Positions 21,011 to 31,443 of a stretch of DNA of 64,000 nucleotides are shown one piece after another. The stretch's first letter is position 1. The number at the start of each line of letters is the position of its first letter. A program made the translations under genes and the position numbers. Where the stretch lies: contig JADILM010000001.1 of assembly GCA_016617785.1 (NCBI GenBank), forward strand, positions 310,001 through 374,000, written 5' to 3'. The notes below the pieces were generated by a model, which did not search any database, was not told the DNA's origin, and saw only the letters and a program-made list of their open reading frames with translations. The DNA comes from Sporobolomyces roseus (Eukaryota; Basidiomycota; Microbotryomycetes; Sporidiobolales; Sporidiobolaceae).

Positions 21011-21849
21011 TTAAATCAGGGAGGGTGAAGAACAGAACCATGTGGACTTTGCAACTCTGCAGTTATTCACGAATGATGATCTCGTGCTAGACATTCTTGA
21101 CAGGATCCCACCACTCGCCGCTCTGGCGCGGTTGGGGTTGATATACGGTAGATGCTGCATTCGAGCTTGAAGCCTGCGTACCGCCCGTCTATTCACGTCT
21201 TCGATGAGACCCATTACACTGAGCTTCGTAGGAGTTGCATGGCTTACGCTCTTTCGAATCGGGTACCCCGATGTGCTCCATTCAAAATCTGGGTGAAGCT
21301 CTCGAGTGTCTTTGTTCACTACTGGACAATAATCTTCTTTGTGGGTGTCGATTCGATCCCTATAGACGATATAGATGAGGTGTCAAGGCCGTCAAGATCG
21401 TAGGCAGGGAAGATGAGTGCAAATGAACCCCTAACGCACGAGTGATCATAGCTTGCGTTTCTGCAACGATCACAGAGAAGCTTCTTTCTGACAAGGTGGG
21501 ACTGCTTGTGCGTAGCTTCCATGGTCTGCAACAGAAAGGGGCTTAGCACGGGACCAAGCTCTTGAAACAGTTGACGAGAACTTACGCTTCGGAGCCCTGC
21601 GTAAAGGCAGTATTGACAGTCAATCTTGCCACGTGACGGGCGATTGTGGGACCGAAGATGGTCCAGCATTGCCTGCCGAATAGAAGGCCTTCCGGTTAGG
21701 GCAGAATGATTCGGGAGGGAATGTCCACTAACTGTTCACGGACCGCCTGCAGCTAAGCTGTCTCTTGTATCTTTCCCGCACACCACGGTTGGATCTCTGA
21801 TCGACGGCAAAGTACATACGAGGGGTGGCGTAACTGCTCGGCTGGGCAT
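21011..21849 (-). CDS. Zinc-binding family C, copy C (dispersed paralogue)
   Basis: Third member of the family at 6.3-9.8 kb, recognised by the same order of elements in separate exons. Exon 1 from ATG 21849 has RDPTVVCGKDTRD; exon 2 (about 21669-21583) has DHLRSHNRPSRGKIDCQYC; exon 3 (about 21523-21438) has HKQSHLVRKKLLCDRC and a Y-D-H-S-C end; exon 4 (about 21359 onward) has DRIDTHKEDYCPVVNKD. These align with copy A and B by the H-x3-H/CxxC pair in exon 2, the CxxC in exon 3 and the R-x-D...H...YCP core in exon 4. It lacks the AWW after the exon-3 CxxC, and the C-terminal tail is short and unlike the others, ending near 21011-21013. It may be diverged or decaying. Confidence 0.45.
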
Positions 21850-22113
21850 GGCGTGCTTTGTGGAGAACGGCTCGAGAGAAACGAGAAAGAGAGAGCAGAA
21901 AGCCGGTTGAAGACACGGTGAAAATGGTTGCCTAGTCCGCGGAGTGTCTGAACTCCGCATAGAGTTTCCACGAAGTTGCTCTCTATTGACGAGCGCGAGG
22001 GACGCGGTTCCTGACGGAGATGTTAAACAGCTTTGTTGAATTCAACAAGTTTTTGGAGTGTACGGCAAGGAAACGAATTCGAATTGAATGATAAGTCGAG
22101 AGAGAGAAGAACT

Positions 22114-22892
22114 CTAGTTGATGGAAGCGATGAAGACCTGTGCGATGGAAAAAAATCAGATTTGCGTCAGGAGTACAGTCGTTGCGGAAGAGAACGAGGG
22201 AAAACTTACCTTTTCAACTCCTGCAACGGCGGCCTTGAATTTCTCCGCCTCTGCTCTGCATTCCAGGGGAGTCTTTGGGTTGTCCCTGTGGAATTCACAA
22301 TACGCCGTAAGGACCGGTGAAGAGCAAAGAGCAAGAAATGCGACTCACAAGAAGCATTTCTCCAACGCCTTCTTTCCCTCGTCTACCTTTTTCCATTCGT
22401 CCGTCTCGCCCCTCTCCTTCTTGACTCCCTGACTCCTCTTCTCGAGTTCCTTCAAATCCTGCAACAGACTCGCCGAGTGACTCAACCCTTTCCCACTCTC
22501 TTGCGAGTTCTTGCCCTTCTCGCGATCCAAGTTCTCTTTCTCCAACGCCCTCTCGATCTCTTGTCTCACTTGTTGCTCTTGTTGACGAAGTTGAGAGAGT
22601 TCAGATTGGATTCGGGCTTGAATGTGGGCGTCGAGCGCTTCTTGACGTGAAGAGGGAACGGCCGAAGTTGGAAGTGATTGTGAAGAGAGGTGGTTGATCA
22701 AAGTTTCAGAGAACTAGTCATAGGAGAGAGTAAGGGAGGGTCAGTATAGCGTTCTCTTCGGAAGTGTAAAGGGAGAGATGAGATGAGAGGGAGAGAGAGA
22801 TTCACTTGAACTGGAGAATCCCGATTAGCGAAGAAAGTTTGATCACTGGGTTGATTGATCTCTTGATCTGGTCTAGATGCTCCTGAACCCAT
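22114..22892 (-). CDS. MIC19: MICOS complex subunit MIC19
   Basis: ATG 22892, TAG 22114-22116, four exons. MIC19 is a peripheral inner-membrane subunit of MICOS, which keeps crista junctions open and the inner membrane attached to the outer. The start MGSGASRP is a classic N-myristoylation sequence, as in MIC19. Exon 2 opens FSETLINHLSSQS, then an alternating-charge coiled coil (HIQARIQSELSQLRQQEQQV onward). The C-terminus, assembled over two introns, reads EKCFLDNPKTPLECRAEAEK followed by FKAAVAGVEKVFIASIN, giving one CX10C pair in a CHCH-like hairpin. Length about 175 residues fits the family (DUF1690). It shares a 92-bp divergent promoter with the mitochondrial ribosomal gene at 22985. Confidence 0.85.
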
Positions 22893-22984
22893 TTTAGTCG
22901 ATATGAGCAGAGTTGAGAGTGAAGTGTAAATGATCAACCTTCATTGAGTCTCGTCTCTCTCTTGGTTCAACTATTCATTCCAAC
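22893..22984. promoter_or_regulatory. 92-bp divergent promoter, MIC19 / uL15m
   Basis: The two ATGs, at 22892 (minus) and 22985 (plus), are only 92 bp apart. Both products act in mitochondria, so co-regulation is plausible. No specific operator recognised. Confidence 0.6.
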
Positions 22985-24164
22985 ATGTCGTTAACCCGCT
23001 TAGTAGCTCGACTGAGTCTCAGCAAGTCACCCTCAATCATCCCTTGTTCGCTCTCTTCACCTTCTTCTTCATCTCTCTTCAACACTCCTTCAAGACCTAC
23101 CACTAGCTCTACAAGGTCCTACGCAACTCATGTATCAACTCTAGGCAACTTATACCCCGCACCAGGTTCAAATCACAACGCAAGTTCTCACTTCCCTGTA
23201 CCTCTTTCCTAAACCTCTCCTCTCAACTTTGAATCTATTCCTACAGCGTAAACGTATTGGACGAGGTATCGGATCAGGACGAGGAGGAACTTCTGGACGA
23301 GGTCACAAAGGACAAGGTGCAAGAAGTGGGAATGGTAAACCCGCCCTTCATTTCGCAGGAGGACAAACTCCCATTACTCGTGCATTCCCAAAACGTGGAT
23401 TCAAGAACCCGTAAGCCCACTCTCTCTTCCTAATGTAAATCGGGCTGATGAGGAAAAGGTTCCATAGTTCGAAACAAGATTTAGTACCTTTGAATTTGGA
23501 GAGGTTGCAACATTGGATCGATAAAGGTTTGATCGATCCAACCCAACCCATCACGATGAAAGAACTCTACGAAACTCGTTGTGTTCACGGAACACACGAT
23601 GGAGTCAAACTCTTGGGAGATGTAAGGAACCATCCTCTCTCTTTCTTGCTTACTCGAAACTTGGAACTAAAACTCCGAGTCGTCCGAATGTAGGGCGCAC
23701 AATACCTAACAACCCCTAATCTCAACATCACTGCATCAAAAGCTTCTCAATCCGCAATTCAAGCGATCGAATCCCTCAACGGAACCTTCACAGCACGCTA
23801 CGAGAACCGTCTAACCCTCGTTCGTCTCCCCTATCTCCATATCTCCCTTATCCCACACGTACTCATTCCCTCCGAATGACATCTACAGCGAGCTTTGATT
23901 CGACCACTCTCATTCGTAACTCGTGGAGTCCCAATTCCAGGAAAAGCGAACCCCATCACTCGACGAGAATTACTCTATTACTCGAACCCGAAACATCGGG
24001 GGTATTTGGCGGTACAGGCTAAAGAAGAGAGAGAGGTGAGGGAGGGTGATAAAGTGATTAGGGAGGAGACTGAGGAGAGGAGTTTCAAGGATGGACAGGT
24101 TCAAGCTGAGGAACTGGGCAGGGGTGAAGTACAGGGTACGAGCGAACCTAGTCAATCAGTGTAG
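22985..24164 (+). CDS. Mitochondrial large-subunit ribosomal protein uL15m
   Basis: Exons 22985-23179, 23247-23410, about 23470-23621, 23694-23819 and 23889 to TAG 24162-24164. Component of the mitochondrial 54S subunit. Exon 1 encodes an Arg/Ser-rich presequence ending near [10 protein letters not shown], then [11 protein letters not shown]. Exon 2 has the diagnostic L15 signature [20 protein letters not shown] followed by GQGARSG. Exon 3 carries [20 protein letters not shown]. Exon 5 has the late L15 motif and an acidic/Lys-rich extension beyond the bacterial length, as usual for mitochondrial L15. Intron 1 uses a GC-AG pair (GCAAGT donor at 23180) and intron 4 a GTTCGT donor at 23820. Frame is kept through all four junctions. 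Confidence 0.9.
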
Positions 24165-24475
24165 AGATAGGTATGGAATACGATTGATCTTTGAGATGAT
24201 CAAGATGAGATTGAGATGGAGACGGAGAGGCGAATTTGAGACTGTCGCGGTCTCGAGGCGAATAAAGAGAGCTTCTCGCTGTGGAGCAGTCGCGCTAATC
24301 TCATCGGACTTGAGTTCAGCTGAGTGAAAAGGACGCAGAGATTCATTCTCTCGTGAATGCGACTAAAATCATCTCGCCAACTAGTGATTCGAGATGCATC
24401 TTGCGAGTTTCTTGATGGTACGAAATCGTTTTTCGTATTTCTATTGACAAGCTTTACCCTCTCACTTTTACAACT
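24165..24475. other. Convergent intergenic region
   Basis: Between the stop codons of uL15m and the aminopeptidase. No feature seen beyond presumed 3' UTRs. Confidence 0.35.
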
Positions 24476-25810
24476 CTACTCCAATTTCTTGTATTCCTCC
24501 GTAGCCTGAATCAAAGCTTTCTCAATCTCACTCTCGGCGCTCGAATGACCAGCCGTAACAAACTGAAATTTAGCCTCCGGGAACGCTTTGTGTAAATCCC
24601 ACGCCGTCTTCGCTGGACACACCGCATCGTATCGACCTTGAATGATTGTGGTTGGAATGTGTTTAATCTTTTCGATTTGCGAGGGAGAGAGGAGGTAACC
24701 GTCGAAAGGGAAGAAACCGGCATTGATGAAATAATGACACTCTGTACAAAACGCAGCAACGTCTTCAGTTCGTAGCCCAGAGAAGGACGATGAGGAGAGA
24801 GAGAGAGAGAGAGAGAGAGGGCGTACCGATTCGAGCGAAAGCATCAGCGAATCCAGGTTCGTCAGCTCGTTTGAGGTACGCTTCATCCACCTCGATCCTA
24901 CTCGTCGCCATTTCCCATCGAGACCAAGCTCTTCCTGCCTCTGCACGGATCTTGGGGTCTTCAGAAGTCAGTCGTGAGTAATACGCTTTGATCATATCTC
25001 CACGTTCGGATTCGGGGATTGGGGCGAGGTATTCGTCCCAGACTGAGGGGGAAGGAAGCGGCGCCGATCAGACACCGAGAGAGGTAGTGAACGAGCAAGA
25101 AGAGGGACGTACAGTCGGGGAAGAGATCGCTGGATCCTGGTCCTTGGTAGAAGTAGACCAGTTCTGAACGACGAAGCTAGACATACCTTTGAAATCAGTC
25201 AGCTCAAATATAGCTAGCGCAGGGATGAGAGAGAGAGAACCTCACGGTGAAGATCCCTCTCAAAACGAGACTCTTTACTCTGTCCGGATGATCCTGAGCA
25301 TACGCCAACGACAGAGTTGAACCCCACGAACCACCAAAAACGTGCCACTTATCTATCCCCAAATGTTCTCTAATCTTCTCGATATCTTCTATGAGACGAG
25401 GAGTCGTGTTGTCTTCGATCGATGCGAGGGGAGTCGAATCGCCTGAACCTCGTTGATCGAACAGGATTATACGATAGTGTTTCGGGTCGAATCTTTGAGC
25501 ATCTTTCGCGTCGCAACCTCCACCTGGTCCTCCATGAACGAACAGCACTGGGTTGCCCTGAGGGAGGAAAACGGATTCAAAGTGGGGAAATGGTTTGAAG
25601 ATCAGCGAGGAAGGCTCTGAGGGAGCTAGGGAAGGAGGCTGACCTCTTTGTTACCGTATTGCTTGATCGAGAGCGTGTGTAGTGAGCTGACCTCAAGCAT
25701 CTCCGTTTTGTAAGGCTAGATTGAAAGAAAGAACCACGAGGTGAGCTGTCATTCAACGAGGACAAGGTGAGAGACCTGCGTACCTCGATAGGAGGAAAGA
25801 GTGAAGTCAT
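24476..25810 (-). CDS. Prolyl aminopeptidase (proline iminopeptidase, S33 family)
   Basis: ATG 25810 (MTSLFPPIE), TAG 24476-24478, about six exons. Removes N-terminal proline from peptides; cytosolic alpha/beta hydrolase. Visible signatures: SLHTLSIKQYGNKE, then VLFVHGGPGGGCDAKDAQRF (oxyanion-hole HGGPG), RIILFDQRGSGDSTP, IEKIREHLGIDKWHVFGGSW with the GGSWGS nucleophile elbow, and late in the protein IIQGRYDAVCP (catalytic Asp) and FVTAGHSS (catalytic His). The triad Ser-Asp-His is therefore complete. Length about 330 residues fits the family. The intron near 24.8 kb contains a (GA)n run that forms a (CT)n tract on the coding strand. Confidence 0.88.
24795..24819. repeat. (GA)12 microsatellite
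   Basis: Twenty-five bases of alternating GA, in an intron of the prolyl aminopeptidase gene, just after its 5' splice site on the minus strand. Confidence 0.9.
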
Positions 25811-26527
25811 CTTGTGGTCTGGATAGCGTCAAAGGCGTAAAGAAGGAGAAGGTGAGATGGTAAAGAGGAGGAGAAGTTTCCTTAAACAATCTTGACCTCC
25901 ACCCAATCACTTCATTGCTAGGTTATTGCTTCCGTATGAGGGTATATAGCTCGAGTATGTGATCTAGGAGCTTCGTAACACCGTGAGTCGTTGTTGTCAG
26001 TTCTCGAATTCTCATCTTTTTGAACTGAGTCTTTACGCACAGCTCGAGCCGACTACAGTACTCAGGGGTTATAGCCTCGCATGAACCTGAGAGACTACGA
26101 ACCCGGATCGTCGATCTTGCAGTCGAAGGTTCTCAAGTTCCCTTTTTTCGAATCCTTTTTCAGATTCTCCCGAAAGCCTACCTCCGCTTCGCATCTGCCG
26201 TGCTACACAAGCTTGGGAGACGTTAACCTCGACCTCGCCTGATCGAACTCCGATCCCAAGTCGACTTCTCCTCTCGTCGAAACCCTCTTCGAAACCGTCT
26301 CACTCGTCTCCTAGAGCGTCTCGACTGCGATGCTCGTTGGACGGAATCGGTCGACGATCTCATCGACGATCAGAGACACACCCTGCGAGCTGTCGTGTAC
26401 GCTCAGGAAAGGAAGATGCGAACTGAGTTCAAACTTCGCACAAATTCGACCCTCGACCATTTTTCTCCCATCTACTTGGCTTCCTCTTTCCTCCCTTCCC
26501 CTCACTACTCCTTAAAACGCTATCGCC
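25811..26527. promoter_or_regulatory. Divergent intergenic region
   Basis: 717 bp between the aminopeptidase (minus) and the FAD enzyme (plus). An open frame at 26330-26515 lacks coding character. No repeat or RNA gene recognised; a pyrimidine-rich tract precedes the ATG at 26528. Confidence 0.35.
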
Positions 26528-28836
26528 ATGTCTCCCGCTTCTGCCGATGAATACCAGTCAAGACGCAAGAGGATTCTGATAGTAGGCGCTGGCGCCTCAG
26601 GTATGGCTTGCGCAGATCAGCTCAGCTTGAAACCGGATCAATACGAAGTCACAGTCATTGAGGCGAGTCTATTGTTTCCCTTCTGGCTTCTTCCGATGAG
26701 CGAAAGCTGACTCGTTTGAACGTTCACAGAGTGCGGGTTATTGTGGAGGTCAAGCTTTCTCGATAAGCGTCGATTCCAGTCGCTTCGGAACGAACTGGCT
26801 CAACCAGGGCGTCCAAGGAGGTTCTCATGTCTATCACCACGTCTACCATTACATGTCAAAACAAAGACTCAAAGCGGAACCGTTCGTTTCTTCTCTTCTG
26901 TCTTCTCGCTTGAACGCCTCAACTTGACACGCTACTTCTCACTCAGGGTCGATCTCTCGTTCTCTTTTGGCAAAGGAGACATGTTTTGGACGAACCTCTT
27001 CCCGACTGAATTCGTACGAGAGCATGCCGAAGACATCAAACGATTCAAGTCTGCGCTCGGAACGATGTCGAAATTCATCTGGATCTTCGGTCTGATTCCG
27101 GTCAAACGTAGCTTGAGAATGTTCAGGTTCTCCGACGAGTGAGTCGCAACGTCGTACTCATCGAAAGTGGGCCGTGACTGACGATTCTTTGCGGGTCTCA
27201 GGTTCATCGAACGAATGATCTACCCAACGTTCGCATTTTTCCTCTAGCTCGTTATGCTTCGTATCCAGCTCATCCTTGCAACACTACCAGGCTCTCTCTA
27301 TGGTTCGGTACTGGCAATACGACACCTGATGTTCCGACATTCATGTTGATTCGATTCTACACTCACCCAGATTACGGAATGTGTGAGTCTCGCTTCCTCG
27401 CTCTTCTCGTTCAAACGTGCTCACGAAGCTTTCGAAGACTGTAGGGCATCCAATCGACGAGAAATACCTATCGACAACTCAACCCGAAATGATGGTCTTT
27501 CCCGATATGACTCTCTTCTACACAAAGTGGAAGCACACACTTCAGAATCGCAACGTCAACATCCGCCTGAATACTCGAGTGATCTCGGTAGCGAAGCGCA
27601 CAAAACAGGGCGTCACAGTCAAGATTCTACGCCGACAAAGACCGAAATCGAATTCGTATGCCGCAGAGGGAGAGGAGAAGGAAGGAGCGGACGCCGAGGA
27701 AGAGTACGACGAGATAGTGTTCTGTATCACGGCGGACGCGGCACTCAAAATCTTGGGAAAGGAAGCAAGCTTTTGGGAGAGGAAGATTTTGGGAGCCGTG
27801 AAATTCTCGACGGACAAAGTGGTCACTCATTGCGTACGTCCCGTTCTACCATCTCACTCGCTTACGTTCTTGGGCTCACCTCATCCTGTTCTCGGATAGG
27901 ATACCGCTTATATGAAGAAACACTACGAAACCGAGTTTACCTCGGAACTCGCGGTTCTCAAGCTCGGATCTGAGAAGACAGATGTCGGCAACGAGGAGAA
28001 AGTCGAGAAGTCGTTCAATCCGTGAGTCTCTTCAATCGATTCTCTTCTGTGATCTTACTGAAACGATTCGCCCATTAGGATGTATTTCATCAAACACGAA
28101 GACGAGAACCCTGAATTTGTCGAAGTGAGTCTCCTGTCTTCCTCTTCCGCTGTACCCCGAAAGACTGAAGCTGACTCAATCTGCTCTGTGCTTGTTTCAG
28201 ATGTCGTTCAACTGTTCTCAATTCCAACCTCAGCTCAAACTGCAGAACAAACCGTTTCGAGATCAGGTGTTCCAAGTAAGCGCCTACGTCTCTGATCACT
28301 GCATACAGAGCGAGTCAAAGCTGAGTACTTCGCCTATGCGCAGACCGTATTCCTGAACGCAAGAAAACGAGCCGCTTGGACGAGAAACGAAATCGAGCAG
28401 CGAAAAATCAGTAAGTCGCGGTTTGCGGTTCACCGTCCAAAGCTCCTTCTCACGCTTTGCATCAACGATTCTAGTTCGAGTCGACGAGTTTCATCAAGTT
28501 CGACACGACTACAAGCACTTCTTTCGTTGTGTCCCATTCCTTTCCCTCCTTCAATCGCACGATCGACACACGCATTTCGCTGGAGCATGGGCTCTCGTCA
28601 ACGCACACGAAACTGCCGTCATCTCGGGTCTCGCAGCTGCCTACGCGCTCGGAGCAGGCTACCCGGAAGAACTCGCTCAAGACGATTTCGCAACGAAATG
28701 TTTCCAAGGTTACCTTTCGATCTGTTATAGGAAATGGGGGAAGAGTGCGAAGAAGAAGGGAATCTTAGAGAAAGTTCCTTTGGTTGTCAAGGTGTTCAAG
28801 GGTTCCGTCAATTCGAGTAGTTCGACACTTCGATAG
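26528..28836 (+). CDS. FAD-dependent amine-oxidase-like oxidoreductase
   Basis: ATG 26528, TAG 28834-28836, about eleven exons. Exon 1 ends the dinucleotide-binding fold: RRKRILIVGAGASGMACADQ gives the GxGxxG loop for FAD. Exon 2 has SAGYCGGQAFS and GTNWLNQGVQGGSHVYHH, characteristic of a fungal FAD/NAD(P)-binding family related to flavin amine oxidases. The middle part includes MIYPTLSLWFGTGNTTPDVP, recovered only when a 62-nt intron with a GTTCGC donor (27229-27290) is removed. Later exons hold LNTRVISVAKRTKQGVTVKI and DEIVFCITADAALKILGKEA (substrate-domain return to the FAD fold). The C-terminus has HTHFAGAWALVNAHETAVIS and a YALGAGYPEEL helix contacting FAD. Substrate unknown; likely cytosolic. 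No signal peptide. Confidence 0.8.
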
Positions 28837-29206
28837 GTTCGTCGATTATTGGTTTCCTGGGTCGAAGGGATGCTATGAGGCGCTGGCGCTCTCGAGTGCC
28901 TTCTCATTGGGGTTAAAAGCTGTCTTTCGTGATCATTTTCGATAGGTTGTTGTAGTCAGTTTTTCGGGGGTCTGGCGTTTTCGAGATGGAATGCCCAAGT
29001 TCAGTTCTCGTCTTTCTCTTCGTATACGCTTCGCTATTAACGAGCGATTAACGACACTCGCGAGCGCACATGGTCGCTCTCGAAGCGATACGCCGATATA
29101 AATGAGACGTGAAAAGCTGAGTTCAATTTCGCATTCAATTCTTCCTGATACAAAACATCTTCAGTCAAGCGGTAACAAGCGAGTCGTCTTCTCTTCCTCT
29201 TCATGA
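28837..29206. other. Convergent intergenic region
   Basis: Two 3' ends face each other here. No feature recognised. Confidence 0.35.
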
Positions 29207-31002
29207 TCATTCGTCGGGTACTGTCCAACCCAAAGCATTCTTTCTCGAGCCTTGTTGACATATTTCGCAAGTCTCGTTTCGAAGTTGATTCTGTCACAAG
29301 CGCCGATATCTTGATCAGTCCTGTATTCGCAGCGGGATCGAGCGAGAAGAGAAGATGTGACTCACGTCAAAGTGACACTTGCTGCATCTCCAAAGTTTCG
29401 ACTTTGATGGTCCAGCCAAAGCTCCTCCTCCTCCTTGCGATCCATCAACTCCTCCTCCGCTTCCGACATCGAGCCCTCCGTAAGTGATGTCGGGCATGCC
29501 CGAAGATCCCCCACTTCCATCAGCATCAAATCCTCCGTTCAAATTTTCCTGTACAGCTGCGAGAGCCTGAATTTGAGCTGGAGTCAAATCGTCCATCCTA
29601 ACTCCAACCATTCCCTCTTTGCCACCTACACCGATCGCGAGTTGACCCATCTTGATTGGACTACTCGATGGTCGATTCCTCGCTTCCTCCTGAATCCTCT
29701 TCGCATTCTCCTCTAAACGTTTCCTCGCTTCTTCTTCCCTCTCTTCCTGCTCTTTCTCCCTCTTTGCTCGTTTCTCGTAGAGTATAGTGTCTCGCTCTAG
29801 ATCCTTCTGTACTTGTCGAATGTACCTGGCTTTCGTTCCTGGTGAAGCATGATTGTAATTCTTAATTCCTCGAGGAAGTTCGGGCAGGTCGAGGGATGAA
29901 TCGGAGGTATTAACGGTCGAAGCGGAGGAAGAGGGAATCTCATCGATGAAACGGCGAGAGGAAGCCGGGCGGGAGGTAGTGGGAGCTGGTTTGGCTTTCG
30001 AAGAGGAAGCGATAGCTGAAGTCGAAGGGAGTGGTTTCGTCGGTTTCGAAAGCGAGGATGAGGTTGAGGGTGTCGGTTTCGAATGAAGCGTGAGTTGAGC
30101 TTGAACAGGTTTCTTGCCGTCCCACTTGTCCTTCTCGGGGACTTCTCGACCTTTCCCTTTCCTGTCGACCTTGACAACCTTCTCCTTCCTCTCCCTCTCC
30201 TCCTCCTCGGCTGGGCTTGAAGCGAGTGGTTCAGCCTCCACATTCGAATCGTCGTCGCTGGTCGACTCTTGAGCCTTCGCCTTCTCCTTGCCTTTCTTCG
30301 ATCCACCTCCTCCAACCGCTTTCTTGACCGCTAAATTCTTGCCAGCTCGACTGTCATCTTCCTTCGCCTTCCCTTTCCCCTTGCGATCCACTTTCCTGCT
30401 CACTTCGTCACTGTCGTCCTCGGTATCCGAAGGTGGTCTGATCGTTCTCCTCTTGACCCCTCCCCCTTTCTTCGCGACAGGTTTCGCTTTCTTCTTCTTC
30501 TTCTTGATGTACCCATCAACGACTTCGACTTCCGACGAGCTAGAATCGTCGCTCTCCGTATCCTTGCCCTTCCCCTTGCCTTTCCCTTTCCCTTTGACCT
30601 TGTCTCGTTTGTTTGAGAAATTGTTAGAGAGAGAATCTGGGTCGAGTTTACGTCGTTTCTGAGGAGAGGAAGATGATGTGGTTGCAGTGGGAAGTTTCTT
30701 GACGACTGGTCGAGGTCGAGGAATCTTTGCTTGATCATACACTTTGCGATTCATCTTGGGATCTGAAAAGAACTTTTGAGGAGACTTCATCTTGTTCGAG
30801 GTTGATTTCTTCTTACTTTTCGAGGCTGATCGTTTCTGACTCGGTCCATCAGGGTTAGCTGTGCGACCCAGGGTTTGTATGGAGAGAGAAGAGAAGAACT
30901 GACTTTGTTCGATGAAGAAGCTTCCTCAGAGCTTGACGCGAGTTGATCTACCTCCTCGTCTTCATCGGAGGAAGGAACGAGTTTCTTGCGTGATCCTGAC
31001 AT
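29207..31002 (-). CDS. Lys/Ser-rich protein with C-terminal RanBP2-type zinc finger
   Basis: Exons 31002-30904 (33 codons), 30835-29366 and 29290-29207. The long exon is Lys/Gly/Ser/Asp-rich with KGKGKGKGKGK and KKKKKKAKP tracts that look like nuclear localisation signals, a PCNA-like or helical QAQLTLHS element, and a coiled coil KARYIRQVQKDLERDTILYE followed by a Glu/Arg helix. The last intron (29365-29291) splits a zinc finger: before it LWRCSKCHFD, after it NQLRNETCEICQQG. Joined they give W-x-C-x2-C-x3-N-x6-C-x2-C, the RanBP2/NZF pattern, close to the C-terminus. Such fingers bind ubiquitin or single-stranded RNA. The intron-1 acceptor follows a perfect GCTAAC branch site. Specific role unknown; nuclear location likely. 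Confidence 0.6.
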
Positions 31003-31443
31003 ATCGTCGTGTGAATCGAGGCGATGAGGGGAGGAAGGGAGAGAGGTGAAGAGAAGAGTGGGTAAAAAGTCGAGCAAGACGTTGTAGCGAGGAATAGGGG
31101 TGGAAGCGAGTCCCCTGATGAGTCGCGAGTTTTGTTGAAGAGCCGAGTCAGGTGAAACGGGAGTGAAAGGAGAGAAGAGGAGGAAAAGAAGAAAATTCCC
31201 AAGCGAGTTCTTCTTTTCGCAAGTCGATTCCGGATAGAAGAGATCAGCTCACTCTCCGAATCAGAGAATAGAGGTACACACTAAAAGAGGGGGGGGGGGA
31301 TGTGATTGAGAGAGAGAGTAGAGGAGATTAGAAGGAACCTGGAGTACAAAAAATCGAAATACATTGGGAACAAACACAAAAACAAAACGAACCGACCACC
31401 CCGATCCCTCAATCATGCTGTTTTGATCATTATCCCCTCAAAT
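31003..31443. other. Intergenic region with an 11-G run
   Basis: Contains the promoter of the zinc-finger gene and the 3' UTR of ALY. A run of eleven G occupies 31289-31299. Nothing else recognised. Confidence 0.35.
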
